A stretch of 64,000 nt of DNA, from assembly GCF_006438965.1 (NCBI RefSeq), contig NZ_RCZM01000006.1, positions 143,912-207,911 on the forward strand, written 5' to 3'. The stretch's first letter is position 1, and each line of letters starts with the position of its first letter. This document shows, piece after piece, positions 17,705 through 26,383 of the stretch. Under the pieces are notes generated by a model. It had not been told where the DNA came from and ran no database searches. It saw only the letters and a list, made by a program, of their open reading frames with translations. Source of the DNA: Pedococcus bigeumensis. GTDB lineage: Bacteria; Actinomycetota; Actinomycetes; Actinomycetales; Dermatophilaceae. The position numbers were made by a program, and so were the translations under genes.

Positions 17705-18999
17705 CGAGCCGCCTCGGGCACCGGCTCGGAGACGTCCGGGCGCGGCAGGGTGCGGATCTTGATGCGCGGGCGGCGCCGCGACTCGTAGGTCACCTGGACA
17801 TTCTCATGCCTGGCCAACCGGATGGACACCACCACCAGCGTCAGTCCGACGGCGATGGTGCCGATACCGACCGTCCACCGGGGACCGGCGACGTCGCCGA
17901 TCCAGCCGATGAGCGGGGCACCGAGCGGGGTGCCGCCCATGAAGATCGCCATGTAGAGCGCCATCACCCGGCCACGCATCGCCGGGTCGACACTCAGCTG
18001 CACCATGGCGTTGGCCGTGGTCAGGGCGGTCAGGGCGGTCAGGCCCACGGGGACCAGGGCCAGCGCGAACAGCGGATAGGTGGGAGCCATCGCGGCCAGA
18101 CCGCTGGAGATCGTGAAGCCCACGAGGGCCACGAGCAGCACGGCCAGCCGCGGCCGGGCTCGCCTGGCCGACAGGAGTGCAGCGGTCAGGGAGCCGATCG
18201 CCATGACCGAGCCCAGCAGGCCGTACTCCTGCGGACCCTTGCCGAACTCCTTGGTGGCCATCAGCGCGGTGGTGATCTGGAAGTTCATCCCGAACGTGCC
18301 GAGCACGAACACCAGAGCCATCACGAGCTTGATGTCGGGTCGGCTCCGGACGTAGGCGATGCCCTCGCGGATGGCTCCCTTCCCGCGAGCGAGGGCCGGC
18401 GCCGGCCGCAGGTCGCTCGTGCGCATCGCTGCCAGCGCGAGCAGCACCGCGACGAAGGTGAGCGTGTTGAGCAGCAAGGTCCACCCCGTGCCGAACGCCG
18501 CGATGGTCAGGCCCGCCACTCCGGGGCCGACAAGCCGTCCCGCGTTGAACGAGGCGCTGTTGAGGGACACCGCGTTGGCGAGCTTGTCGCGCGGCACCAT
18601 CTCGGAGACGAAGGTCTGGCGCGCCGGGTTGTCGACGGCGGTGGCGACGCCGCTGAACAGCGCGATCCCGTAGACCATCCAGAGCTGGGCGCCCCCGGTG
18701 ATGACGAGCAGACCGAGCACCAGCGACGACAGGGCGAGCGAGGTCTGGGTAATCGCCAGGATCCTTCGCTTCGGATAGCGGTCAGCGATCATCCCGGCAA
18801 AGGGGGCGAGCAGCAGGAATGGCAGGAACTGCAACCCCGTGACGATGCCCAAGGCGGTCGAGGAGTGGTCGGTCAGCTCGGTGAGGACCAGCCAGTCCTG
18901 CGCAACCCGGCCCATCCAGGTGCCGATGTTGGAGATGAACGCACCCGAAGCGTAGATGCGGTAGTTGCGGATGTCGAGGGAGGCGAACGTGGGGCTCAC
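17701..18999 (-). CDS. MFS transporter (DHA3/EntS-like) under MarR control
   Basis: This is a 432-aa transporter with twelve helices of the EntS/DHA3 exporter group; the signature loop AGMIADRYPKRRI follows helix 2 and the mirrored motif MRGRVMALYMAIF is in the second half. It probably extrudes a small toxic molecule recognised by the MarR regulator. Its GTG start overlaps the marR stop by 4 nt and its own stop overlaps the 28-codon microprotein, so three cistrons are translationally chained. The soluble C-terminal 35 residues are Arg/Pro-rich. Confidence 0.87.
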   Translation of the reverse strand: MSPTFASLDIRNYRIYASGAFISNIGTWMGRVAQDWLVLTELTDHSSTALGIVTGLQFLPFLLLAPFAGMIADRYPKRRILAITQTSLALSSLVLGLLVITGGAQLWMVYGIALFSGVATAVDNPARQTFVSEMVPRDKLANAVSLNSASFNAGRLVGPGVAGLTIAAFGTGWTLLLNTLTFVAVLLALAAMRTSDLRPAPALARGKGAIREGIAYVRSRPDIKLVMALVFVLGTFGMNFQITTALMATKEFGKGPQEYGLLGSVMAIGSLTAALLSARRARPRLAVLLVALVGFTISSGLAAMAPTYPLFALALVPVGLTALTALTTANAMVQLSVDPAMRGRVMALYMAIFMGGTPLGAPLIGWIGDVAGPRWTVGIGTIAVGLTLVVVSIRLARHENVQVTYESRRRPRIKIRTLPRPDVSEPVPEAAR

Positions 19000-19466
19000 T
19001 CGTTGGCCACCCGGGTGAGGATGACCGAGGCCTGGCGCAGGATGACCTGCTCCTCGGGCGTGAGGTGGCTGACACGCACCGACATCCAGGCGTCGCGCTT
19101 GCGACGGATGTCCTTGAGCAGCGTGGTCGCGGCGCTGGTGAGCGACAGGATCACCTGGCGGCGGTCAGCAGGGTCGTCGGTGCGTTCGACGAGGCCGCGC
19201 TCGACGAGGGCGGCGACGGTGCGGGTCATGCTCGGGCCACTCACCTTCTCGATCTCCGCCAGCTCGCTGGGCGTGCGCGGCGCTTCCTCGAGGCGGCAGA
19301 GCACCGAGAACTGGTGCGGCGCCACGACATGCGTGCTCTCGAACCGCACTCGGCGGGAGATGCGCATGCAGGCCAGACGAAGCTCGCCGGCAAGACTGGA
19401 GATCGCGGAGGGTGAGAGCCCAGCGTCAGCGGCGCGGCGTGAGCGCGCGGGCGGCGGTGGGGTCAT
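18996..19466 (-). CDS. MarR-family transcriptional regulator
   Basis: This is a 156-aa winged-helix regulator of the MarR family. The DNA-binding part is visible as QFSVLCRLEEAPRTPSELAEIEKVSGPSMTRTVAALVERGLVERTDDPADRRQ, where DxRxx in the wing is the family hallmark. It presumably binds the perfect dyad in its own promoter (19486-19515) and releases it when a small ligand appears, inducing the exporter. I chose the ATG at 19466 because AAGGAGAG sits 7 bp upstream; the ATG at 19481 would place that ribosome site inside the gene. Confidence 0.92.
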   Translation of the reverse strand: MTPPPPARSRRAADAGLSPSAISSLAGELRLACMRISRRVRFESTHVVAPHQFSVLCRLEEAPRTPSELAEIEKVSGPSMTRTVAALVERGLVERTDDPADRRQVILSLTSAATTLLKDIRRKRDAWMSVRVSHLTPEEQVILRQASVILTRVANE

Positions 19467-19485
19467 GTGTCTCTCCTTCATCGGT

Positions 19486-19515
19486 ACTTAGCATAACTCA
19501 TTACCTGTGCTAAGT
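19486..19515. promoter_or_regulatory. MarR operator overlapping the marR promoter
   Basis: ACTTAGCA (19486-19493) and TGCTAAGT (19508-19515) form a perfect 8-bp dyad in a locally AT-rich block. On the minus strand the proximal arm contains TATGCT, a reasonable -10 hexamer, so binding would block RNA polymerase directly. It lies 20 bp before the marR start. Confidence 0.75.
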
Positions 19516-19551
19516 ATTTCGAGACCAAGGTCTGGAGACCCCCCAGACGCA

Positions 19552-19592
19552 GGTATGCCGCGCGGCCCCGGTGGGAGGCCACGCGGCATACC
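19552..19592 (-). terminator. Hairpin terminator of the purine permease gene
   Basis: The 16-base arms 19552-19567 and 19577-19592 pair fully on the minus-strand RNA, with one G-U pair. Both arms carry the GTATGCC motif. Confidence 0.8.
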
Positions 19593-19612
19593 TGGTGGTT
19601 GCCTTTGCGGTG

Positions 19613-21130
19613 TCAGCTGACGCCGAGGATCTCCTTGATCGGGGTGATCGCGAAGTAGATGACGAACAGCGCCGAGACGGTCCACAGCAGCGGGTGGATC
19701 ACGCCGGCCTTGCCGCGGACCACCTTGATGAGCGTGTAGACGACGAAGCCGGCGCCGATACCGACCGTGATCGAGTAGGTGAACGGCATCAGCACGATCG
19801 TGAGGAACGCCGGGATGGCGATGTCCAGGTCGTCCCAGTCGATGCCCTTGACCTGCTGCATCATCAGGAAACCCACGACGACCAGGGCCGGGGTCGCGGC
19901 TTCGTAGGGGACCACCTTGACGAGCGGCGCCAGGAAGGTCGCCAGCAGGAACATCACACCGGTGACAACGGAGGCCAGACCGGTGCGGGCGCCTTCACCG
20001 ACACCCGCGGCCGACTCGATGTAGGACGTGTTGGACGAGACGGAGCCGGCACCACCGGCGATCGCGGCGACCGAGTCGACGAGCAGGATCTTGTCCGAGT
20101 TCGGCGGGTTGCCGTCCTTGTCGAGCAGGCCACCCTCGGCACCCACGGCGACCATCGTGCCCATGGTGTCGAAGAAGTCGGCGAGCAGCAGCGTGAAGAC
20201 GAGCAGCAGCGCCGCGACGAAGCCGAGCTTGTCGAACGACCCGAGGATGTTGAAGTTGCCGAGCAGCGAGAAGTCGGGGACGTCGACGATCTGGTCCGGG
20301 AGCGCGGGGACGTTGAGCCCCCAGCCCGCGGGGTTGACGAACTTGCCGGTGGCGTCGAACTGGCCGCCGATGTTGCCGATCCCCTCGACGACGATGGCCA
20401 GGACCGTGCCGCCGAGGATGCCGTAGAGGATGGCGGCCTTCACCTTGCGGACCATCATCACGATGATTGCGAGCACGCCGACGACGAAGACGAGCAGCGG
20501 CCAGCCGTTGAGGTTGCCTCCGATGCCGAGCTCGACCGGGACCGGCCCGACCCCAGTGCGGCGGACGAACCCGGCGTCGACGAGGCCGATGATCGTGATG
20601 AACAGGCCGATGCCGACCGAGATGGCGGTCTTGAGCTGGGCCGGGATCGCGCGGAACACCGCCTGCCGGAAGCCGGTCAGCACGAGCACGAGGATGATGA
20701 CGCCCTCCATGACGACCAGCCCCATCGCGTCCGCCCAGGTCATCTCGGGCAGCTTGGCGATGCCGAACGTCACGAACGCGTTGAGGCCGAGGCCGGTGGC
20801 CAGCGCCAGCGGGTAGTTCGCCACGACCCCCATCAGCAGGGTCATCACGCCGGCGATCAGGGCCGTGCCGGCCGCGACCAGGGTCTGCGCCTTGACGATG
20901 TCGCCGCCGCCGAGGAACTGACCGCTCCCGTCCTGCTGGGTCCCGATGATCAGCGGGTTGAGGACCACGATGTAGGCCATCGTGAAGAACGTGACCAGCC
21001 CACCGCGGACCTCGCGGCTCAGGGTGGAGCCACGCTCGGTGATCTTGAAGAAGCCGTCGAGGCCTCCGGTCGAGGGGGACTTCGGGGACGTGCGCTCGGG
21101 TGGCGCAGACTTCGTTGAGGGCTTGGCCAT
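19613..21130 (-). CDS. NCS2-family purine permease (AzgA-like)
   Basis: This is a 505-aa membrane transporter of the AzgA/guanine-hypoxanthine branch of nucleobase-cation symporters. Typical segments are the N-terminal GLVTFFTMAYIVVLNPLII, the substrate-site helix ATGLGLNAFVTFGI, LLADFFDTMGTMVAVG with its acidic residue, and SVSSNTSYIESAAGVGEGARTGL. About 14 helices are expected. It probably imports guanine, hypoxanthine or adenine by proton symport. The first 25 residues are polar and Ser/Pro-rich. The ATG at 21130 is used; upstream in-frame codons would overlap the divergent DUF2530 gene. It is monocistronic with a hairpin terminator. Confidence 0.9.
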   Translation of the reverse strand: MAKPSTKSAPPERTSPKSPSTGGLDGFFKITERGSTLSREVRGGLVTFFTMAYIVVLNPLIIGTQQDGSGQFLGGGDIVKAQTLVAAGTALIAGVMTLLMGVVANYPLALATGLGLNAFVTFGIAKLPEMTWADAMGLVVMEGVIILVLVLTGFRQAVFRAIPAQLKTAISVGIGLFITIIGLVDAGFVRRTGVGPVPVELGIGGNLNGWPLLVFVVGVLAIIVMMVRKVKAAILYGILGGTVLAIVVEGIGNIGGQFDATGKFVNPAGWGLNVPALPDQIVDVPDFSLLGNFNILGSFDKLGFVAALLLVFTLLLADFFDTMGTMVAVGAEGGLLDKDGNPPNSDKILLVDSVAAIAGGAGSVSSNTSYIESAAGVGEGARTGLASVVTGVMFLLATFLAPLVKVVPYEAATPALVVVGFLMMQQVKGIDWDDLDIAIPAFLTIVLMPFTYSITVGIGAGFVVYTLIKVVRGKAGVIHPLLWTVSALFVIYFAITPIKEILGVS

Positions 21131-21185
21131 GGGCAGCAGAGTAGGGCCTGATTGTTGCGTCCTCGTGAAAGATAGGCTGCCGGAC

Positions 21186-21470
21186 ATGAGCGAGTCGCAG
21201 CCCACCTCCGGGAAGGCAGCCGGGCCCACCCCCGGAGCCACCCCCGAGGCTGGCGACGAGCTGAAGCCGTTGGCGGTCAGCACCATCCGCGTCATCCTGT
21301 GGGGTCAGCTCGGCTGGGTGCTCGCGCTGGCCCTCATCCTCGCAGTGCCGTCCCTGCACGAGAGTGACCGCGACTGGTGGCCCTGGGTGCCGGTGACCGG
21401 CCTCGTCCTGGGGCTCATCGGCTTCACCTACGTGCGCCGCGGTCGCGGCAACGCCACCGGCGCCGAATAG
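21186..21470 (+). CDS. DUF2530 membrane protein
   Basis: This is a 94-aa protein of the actinobacterial DUF2530 family: a 27-residue polar, Pro-rich start, then two helices (VILWGQLGWVLALALILAV and WWPWVPVTGLVLGLIGFTYV) joined by a short acidic loop, ending in Arg/Gly. The function is unknown. Only 55 bp separate it from the divergent purine permease, so the two share a promoter region, a possible functional hint. Confidence 0.8.
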   Translation: MSESQPTSGKAAGPTPGATPEAGDELKPLAVSTIRVILWGQLGWVLALALILAVPSLHESDRDWWPWVPVTGLVLGLIGFTYVRRGRGNATGAE

Positions 21471-21492
21471 CCGGCCGGCCCCACACCGGCGA

Positions 21493-21527
21493 GCTCCGAC
21501 GCGCCGGGACTGCCGGCGCGTCGGAGC
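21493..21527 (+). terminator. Hairpin terminator after DUF2530
   Basis: GCTCCGACGCGCCGG (21493-21507) pairs exactly with CCGGCGCGTCGGAGC (21513-21527) around a 5-base loop. From there to 21745 I see no gene; the sequence is less GC-rich and holds no clear signal. Confidence 0.8.
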
Positions 21528-21745
21528 CCAGGCTCCGGAGTGATGGTCGGCGCGGCTCCCGGCTGCGTGGTCGCCGTGCCAACCATCCCCCTCCTGCTCG
21601 TCCCCCCGGCAGTCGTCCCGTGCTGTCCCGGTCAGGGGAATTCCTACCCGACCGGACCATCGCGTTCTGATGAGCCAGGTGCAGCCTGCCGTGGGAATCG
21701 GCCGGGGTGGCCACCGATGGCGAATCCTGCCGGGATTTCTGCCGA

Positions 21746-22639
21746 TCAGCTGGTCTCGTCGCCCCATTGCCACTTGACGCCGAATACGCCGACGAAGTCC
21801 TGGAGGCAGAGCTGGGCGCTGCCGTCAGCCGCGACGCTGAGCGGCGCGCCCCGTTCCGCGGTCGCGGCCGTGGCGCCCTGCACCGGCCAGATCCGCGCGG
21901 GGCGCTCGCCCGTGAACCGGACGACGACGCTCGCCGTCTGCAGCGGCGTGTTCGCCCCGTACATGCACTCGTCGTCGACGGCACCCCCGAGACGTTCGGC
22001 CCCCCTGAAGTCGACTGAGTACTCCAGCACGAAGGGACCGCGCTGGGCCATCGCCGGATCCGGGCGGATGGCCACCCCCACTACGTCGCCATGGACGAAG
22101 AAGTCGTCCAGCACCCCACCCGTCCTCACCTCGAACCGGACGGACGACGCGTCGAACGGCGCCGATCCGACCAGCTTCCACAGCACCGGGGACCCGGAGG
22201 CCCCCATCGCCTCGTGGATGTGGGTGTAGCGGCATTCCAGCGGGACCCGGTCAGGGCCGGTCGTGATGTCGAGCAACGCCGAGGTGATCCGGCCGCCATC
22301 ACCGGGCCGGCGCCTGCCGATGCGTCGGGCGATGACCTCCCAGTCGGGGACCCCCAGATCGTCATGGGTGCGCTCGGTGCTGGACCCGGTCCACCGCTCG
22401 ACCAACCGCGTCTGGTGGCTCGCGCCGTGGGCGAGCACAGCGGCGATGCGGCTCAGCGACTCGTGCTGGGGGCGGCTCACGGCGCCGCCCTCGATGGCGC
22501 GCACGGTCCGCTCGCTGACCCCGGACAGCTGCGCGAGCCGGGTCTGCGACATTCCCCTGGCCTGACGCAGCTCGCGCATCGAGCTCCAGTCGCGCGGTAG
22601 CGCGATTCCGCGACCGTGCTCCCCCTCCGCTGCGGACAC
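21746..22639 (-). CDS. XRE-type helix-turn-helix regulator with large C-terminal domain
   Basis: This 297-aa protein has an N-terminal Cro/C1-type helix-turn-helix at residues 20-80 (MRELRQARGMSQTRLAQLSGVSERTVRAIEGG), a clear lambda-repressor fold. The remaining 200 residues are beta-rich with several Trp, Phe and Gly; I do not recognise this domain, which may bind a ligand. The start is a GTG at 22639, with the ribosome site formed by GGGAGCTGAG upstream. It is the last gene of a three-gene set (cold-shock, DUF3027, regulator) with a 17-bp gap, so it is probably cotranscribed. Confidence 0.75.
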   Translation of the reverse strand: MSAAEGEHGRGIALPRDWSSMRELRQARGMSQTRLAQLSGVSERTVRAIEGGAVSRPQHESLSRIAAVLAHGASHQTRLVERWTGSSTERTHDDLGVPDWEVIARRIGRRRPGDGGRITSALLDITTGPDRVPLECRYTHIHEAMGASGSPVLWKLVGSAPFDASSVRFEVRTGGVLDDFFVHGDVVGVAIRPDPAMAQRGPFVLEYSVDFRGAERLGGAVDDECMYGANTPLQTASVVVRFTGERPARIWPVQGATAATAERGAPLSVAADGSAQLCLQDFVGVFGVKWQWGDETS

Positions 22640-22656
22640 CCGCTCAGCTCCCCCGC

Positions 22657-23394
22657 TCAGACGAGGTCGTAGGCGATCTCGTCGATGATGGGGGTCCCGA
22701 CCGGCATGGGTTCGGCCGGCTCGGCGTCGACCTCGGAGTGGGCGCCGCAGCCGTGGTCAAGACTTACGACGCGACCGTCGGAAGGTGACCAGGCGTTGGC
22801 GCACACGCCGAAAAAAGAGCGAAGTGCACCCGCCATCGGGAGGAAGTACCCGCAGGACGAGCAGGGCGCTGGCGCCTTCTCGGCGACATCGGCGCGCGGG
22901 CCGTTCTCGCCCTCGTACCAGCGCTGGGCAGCGGCCTCGCGACCCTCGGCCGACAGCACGCGCTTGCGGCCCAGGCCCAGCTCGTAGGCCGCGAGCTCGT
23001 CGACCTCCTCGTCGCCGGTGGCCTCGAAACCGGGCTCCAGCAGCGGGTCGTCCTCCTTGTAAGGAAGCACGTCGCCGGCGCTGAGGTCGCCGGGAGCCAG
23101 CCGGTCGGCATACGGAAGCCACTGCGGCGACAACAGCGCGCCCTCGCCGGGCACGAGGTTGGTCTCGCACACCGTGGCGACCTTGCCGCGCGGCACGCGG
23201 GCGACGGTGATCGCCCAGCGCCAGCCGGGGTAGGCCGTCGCCGTGCAGGCGAAGAAGTGGGTGGCGAGGCGCTCGTCGTCCATCTGCATGCCGAGGTGGT
23301 CACCGACGGTGTCGCGCATGGCGATCGACTCGGCGGCCTCACGAGCGAGCTCGACGGCCTCGGCCAGGACGGCGTCGTCCTTGAAGGTTGCCAT
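22657..23394 (-). CDS. DUF3027 protein
   Basis: This is a 245-aa actinobacterial protein of the DUF3027 family, function unknown. The middle has a conserved WRWAITVARVPRGKVATVCETNLVPG segment. The C-terminal part has a two-cysteine pair PCSSCGYFLPM and a DHGCGAHSE motif, a possible zinc site. No membrane segment is seen. Its ATG overlaps the stop of the cold-shock gene by one base (TGATG), implying coupled translation. A role in RNA or translation biology under stress is suggested only by this link. Confidence 0.85.
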   Translation of the reverse strand: MATFKDDAVLAEAVELAREAAESIAMRDTVGDHLGMQMDDERLATHFFACTATAYPGWRWAITVARVPRGKVATVCETNLVPGEGALLSPQWLPYADRLAPGDLSAGDVLPYKEDDPLLEPGFEATGDEEVDELAAYELGLGRKRVLSAEGREAAAQRWYEGENGPRADVAEKAPAPCSSCGYFLPMAGALRSFFGVCANAWSPSDGRVVSLDHGCGAHSEVDAEPAEPMPVGTPIIDEIAYDLV

Positions 23395-23789
23395 CACGGG
23401 TCGATCTGGTCGGCGAGGAACCGGAGCACCGTGGCGAGCTTGGTCGCGTGGTCCTTCTCGGGGCGACGGCCCTTGCGCAGCGAGTTCGACGCGTTGTCGA
23501 GCAGCTTGATGGCGTCCTCGACGAGCGGCGCGAGGTCCTCGGGGGTCTTGCGCGACGCCTCGCGCTTGCCGGCCGTGACCGTCGGAGCGGCCTCGAGCAG
23601 CGTGACGGCGAGCGCCTGCGTGCCGCGACGGCCCTCGGCCACGCTGAACTCCACGCGAGCCCCGCCCTTGAGCGTGGCGACGCCCTCGGGGAGGGCGTTC
23701 GCGTGCAGGAACACGTCGCTTCCGTCGTCGTCGGAGATGAAGCCGAAGCCCTTCTCCGCGTCGTACCACTTGACCTTGCCAGTAGGCAC
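23394..23789 (-). CDS. Cold-shock domain protein with C-terminal extension
   Basis: This 131-aa protein has residues 2-66 forming a cold-shock domain that binds single-stranded RNA/DNA: RNP1 is KGFGFIS and RNP2 is DVFLHANAL. A further 65 residues, charged and helical (LVEDAIKLLDNASNSLRKGRRPEKDHATKL), form an extension absent from ordinary 67-aa Csp proteins. The start is a GTG at 23789 with AGAGGA seven bases before it. It heads the csp-DUF3027-XRE operon. The upstream 90 bp hold a small inverted repeat (CTTGCG...CGCAAG) but no certain promoter. Confidence 0.9.
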   Translation of the reverse strand: MPTGKVKWYDAEKGFGFISDDDGSDVFLHANALPEGVATLKGGARVEFSVAEGRRGTQALAVTLLEAAPTVTAGKREASRKTPEDLAPLVEDAIKLLDNASNSLRKGRRPEKDHATKLATVLRFLADQIDP

Positions 23790-23971
23790 TTGTCGTCCTC
23801 TTACCTTGAAAGTTTGGGGGTGCGCCCTTGCGCACTCGCAAGGTTATCGGGTGCGTCCAAATCCTTTCTCCGTAGGCCGCGTGCTCACCGTGCGGGCCAG
23901 CCGCCACTCTCGGACGGCGCTGGAGGGAAAACCGGTGTCGGGCTGTCGGTGCCGTGGGGGAGGATCGACGG

Positions 23972-25396
23972 GTGAGTGAGTCGTCGACGCCAGCCAAGTC
24001 CGGACTGCGCGAGTTCTGGGCGCAGCTCCCGGTCGAGGGCCGGTGGCTGCTGTCGACGGTGGCCGTCCAGACCCTGGGCCGCGGGCTGACGCTGCCGTTC
24101 ACGGTGATCTACCTGCACGAGGTGCGCGACATCTCCCTCGACCTCGCCGGCCTGCTGATGGCCTTCATCGCCGTCGTCGCCATCTTGGTCACCGGCCCGG
24201 CCGGCGCGCTGACCGACCGACTGGGTGCCCGTCGGATGCTGCTCTGGGCCACGAGTGCCCAGCTCGTCGGCTGCGTGATCCTCGCGTTCGCGACGACCCC
24301 GCTGATGGTCGCACTGGCGTTCGTCTTCCTCGGGTTCAACTTCGGGGTGTCCTGGCCCGCCTTCAACTCCCTGGTCGCGGCGATCACGACCGGGGCCACG
24401 CGCCAGCAGTACTTCGGGATCAACTTCGCGCTGGTCAACCTGGGCATCGGTCTGGGCGGCGTCATCGGTGGGCTCTACGCCGACGTGGCCAACCCCACGA
24501 CCTTCACGGTGATCTATCTGGCTGATGCCGCGTCCATGCTCGTGCCGATCGGGCTGCTCCTGGGGCCGCTGCGCCATGTGCACGGGCGGGCCGAGAAGCC
24601 CGAGGGGGCGACTGCCGCCGCGGGCTCCTACCTCGCGATCTTGCGCAACCCGGCGGTCGTGTGGGTCACCCTGCTGACCTTCCTCGGCGTGTTCATCGGC
24701 TACGGCCAGATGGAGGCCGGCTTCCCCGCGTTCGCCCGCCAGGTCAGCCACGTCTCGACGAGCGTCATCGGGTCCGCCTTCGCCATCAACACCGCCGTCA
24801 TCGTCGGGCTCCAGTTCTTCGTCCTGCGGCGCATCACCGGGCGCCGACGCACCCGGGTCCTCATGGTCATGACCACGCTGTGGGCCGGCGCCTGGCTGGT
24901 CCTCGGGCTCACCGGGTTCGCTCCCGGCGGTGTCGCAGCAGCGGCCGGCGTGCTGGCCTTCCACGCGACCTTCGCCCTCGGCGAGACCCTCCTCCAGCCG
25001 ACCATCCCGGCCATCACCAACGACATGGCTCCCGACCACCTGCGCGGTCGCTACAACGCCGTCAACGCCGGCGCGTTCCAAGCCGGAGCGATCCTGGGCC
25101 CGGTCGTGGCGGGCGTCATGCTGAACCACCGGTGGTCAGCCGCCTTCATCGCCATGCTCATCGTGGGATGTGCCTTCATGGTGGTGCTGGCCTTCGCGGT
25201 CGAACGCCGGATCACGCCGCTGGTCAACGGGATCCCGAACGACACGGCCGACAGGGTCGACAGGGTCGACGTGGTCGATCCGTCGGCGACGACCACAGCG
25301 ACACCGACGACCGACCCTGCCTCTGCGGGGCCCGGATCCGGCGCCGGGCCCGAGGTCCGGACGACACCGGCCAACCCGCACCCAGTGGTCAGCTGA
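23972..25396 (+). CDS. MFS transporter (multidrug-type)
   Basis: This is a 474-aa major facilitator with about twelve helices. After helix 2 it has the signature GPAGALTDRLGARRML, and the second half carries APDHLRGRYNAVNAGAFQAGAILGP. It resembles the multidrug MFS group, but the substrate is unknown. The C-terminal 60 residues are a disordered Thr/Pro/Ala tail. The GTG at 23972 follows a GGGGAGGATCG ribosome site; an earlier in-frame start at 23954 is possible. Its 3' end overlaps the convergent aldose epimerase gene by 8 bp. Confidence 0.84.
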   Translation: MSESSTPAKSGLREFWAQLPVEGRWLLSTVAVQTLGRGLTLPFTVIYLHEVRDISLDLAGLLMAFIAVVAILVTGPAGALTDRLGARRMLLWATSAQLVGCVILAFATTPLMVALAFVFLGFNFGVSWPAFNSLVAAITTGATRQQYFGINFALVNLGIGLGGVIGGLYADVANPTTFTVIYLADAASMLVPIGLLLGPLRHVHGRAEKPEGATAAAGSYLAILRNPAVVWVTLLTFLGVFIGYGQMEAGFPAFARQVSHVSTSVIGSAFAINTAVIVGLQFFVLRRITGRRRTRVLMVMTTLWAGAWLVLGLTGFAPGGVAAAAGVLAFHATFALGETLLQPTIPAITNDMAPDHLRGRYNAVNAGAFQAGAILGPVVAGVMLNHRWSAAFIAMLIVGCAFMVVLAFAVERRITPLVNGIPNDTADRVDRVDVVDPSATTTATPTTDPASAGPGSGAGPEVRTTPANPHPVVS

Positions 25397-26315
25397 GCGC
25401 TGCGGGTGCGATCCCCCACTCGCCGGACCAGGACTGACCCGGTTCGAGGACGTGCAGTCCGTCGCCTGAGTTGAAGGCGTTGGCCGGGCACGACATGGGT
25501 TCGACCGCGATGCCACGGACCCCGTCGACGCCACTATCGCGACCCTTGGCGGTGAAGACCTGCACCCAGTCGAGGGACTCGTCACCCCACACCGTGACGT
25601 CACCGGTGGCCAGGCCGCCCACCACGACCTCCCAGGCGCCAGAGGCCTCGGAGCGGGTCAGCCCGGTGAAGGCGGTGTCCAGGGCGGTCGCGCCCAACGC
25701 GCGGGCGGACCTGAAGTCCAGCTCGTCGCGGACCGGGGCGGTCCCGGTCGGGATCAGCTGGTCGTCGACCAACACCTCACGCTCTGCGGGAATGGTCAGC
25801 TGCACCTGGGCCAGCGGCGTCTCGCCGAGCGCGACATAGGGGTGGGCGCCAAAGCCGAATGGTGCCGTCGTGTCACCGACGTTGGTGGCATGGGCGCTCA
25901 CGCTCAGACCGTCCGGGTCGAGCACGTAGTTGACGCTGAGGTCGAGGATGCCGTTCCAGCCGGGCTGAGGGTGCAACCGGGTCCGTACGGTCAGCGCGGA
26001 CCAGTCGTCGCTGTGCCAGTGCAGCTGCCAGGTGGCCCAGCGCACCAGTCCGTGGTTGGCGTTGCGCAGTACCGCCTCGGTCAGTCCCAGCTGGAGCTCG
26101 GCCCCCTCAAAGGAGTACTTCCCATCGCGGATCCGGTTGGGCCAGGGCATCAGCACCTGCCCGCGACCGGCACGGCATACCTCGTCGTCGCCGTAGCCGG
26201 CCACGATGTCGGTCTCGTCCACCCGGTAGGTGCGCAGGCCGCCACCGACCTCGACGACGGTGGCCTCCTGCCGCCCGCGCCGGAGGGTCCACTGCTCACC
26301 GCTGGGAGAGGTCAC
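25389..26315 (-). CDS. Aldose 1-epimerase family protein
   Basis: This 308-aa protein of the galactose mutarotase-like beta-sandwich superfamily interconverts sugar anomers. Seen are the start of the fold (GEQWTLRRGRQEATVVEVGGGLRTY), MPWPNRIRDGKYSFEG, the active-site HG pair in NANHGLVRW, APFGFGAHPYVAL and AVEPMSCPANAFNSGD. It is close to the uncharacterised aldose-epimerase group of actinobacteria, so the sugar is not certain. The start is a GTG at 26315. It could serve the sugar enzymes at the left end, but it is 20 kb away. Confidence 0.85.
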   Translation of the reverse strand: MTSPSGEQWTLRRGRQEATVVEVGGGLRTYRVDETDIVAGYGDDEVCRAGRGQVLMPWPNRIRDGKYSFEGAELQLGLTEAVLRNANHGLVRWATWQLHWHSDDWSALTVRTRLHPQPGWNGILDLSVNYVLDPDGLSVSAHATNVGDTTAPFGFGAHPYVALGETPLAQVQLTIPAEREVLVDDQLIPTGTAPVRDELDFRSARALGATALDTAFTGLTRSEASGAWEVVVGGLATGDVTVWGDESLDWVQVFTAKGRDSGVDGVRGIAVEPMSCPANAFNSGDGLHVLEPGQSWSGEWGIAPAALS

Positions 26316-26383
26316 GGCACCAACGCTAGCGCCGCCGCGACGGATCAGCCCGGCCGGCTGACGACCGGGCTGGTCCGTGGCGG

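Noticed and set aside
19467..19481. ATG at 19481 as the marR start
   Set aside because: It would put the AAGGAGAG ribosome site inside the gene; the ATG at 19466 fits better.
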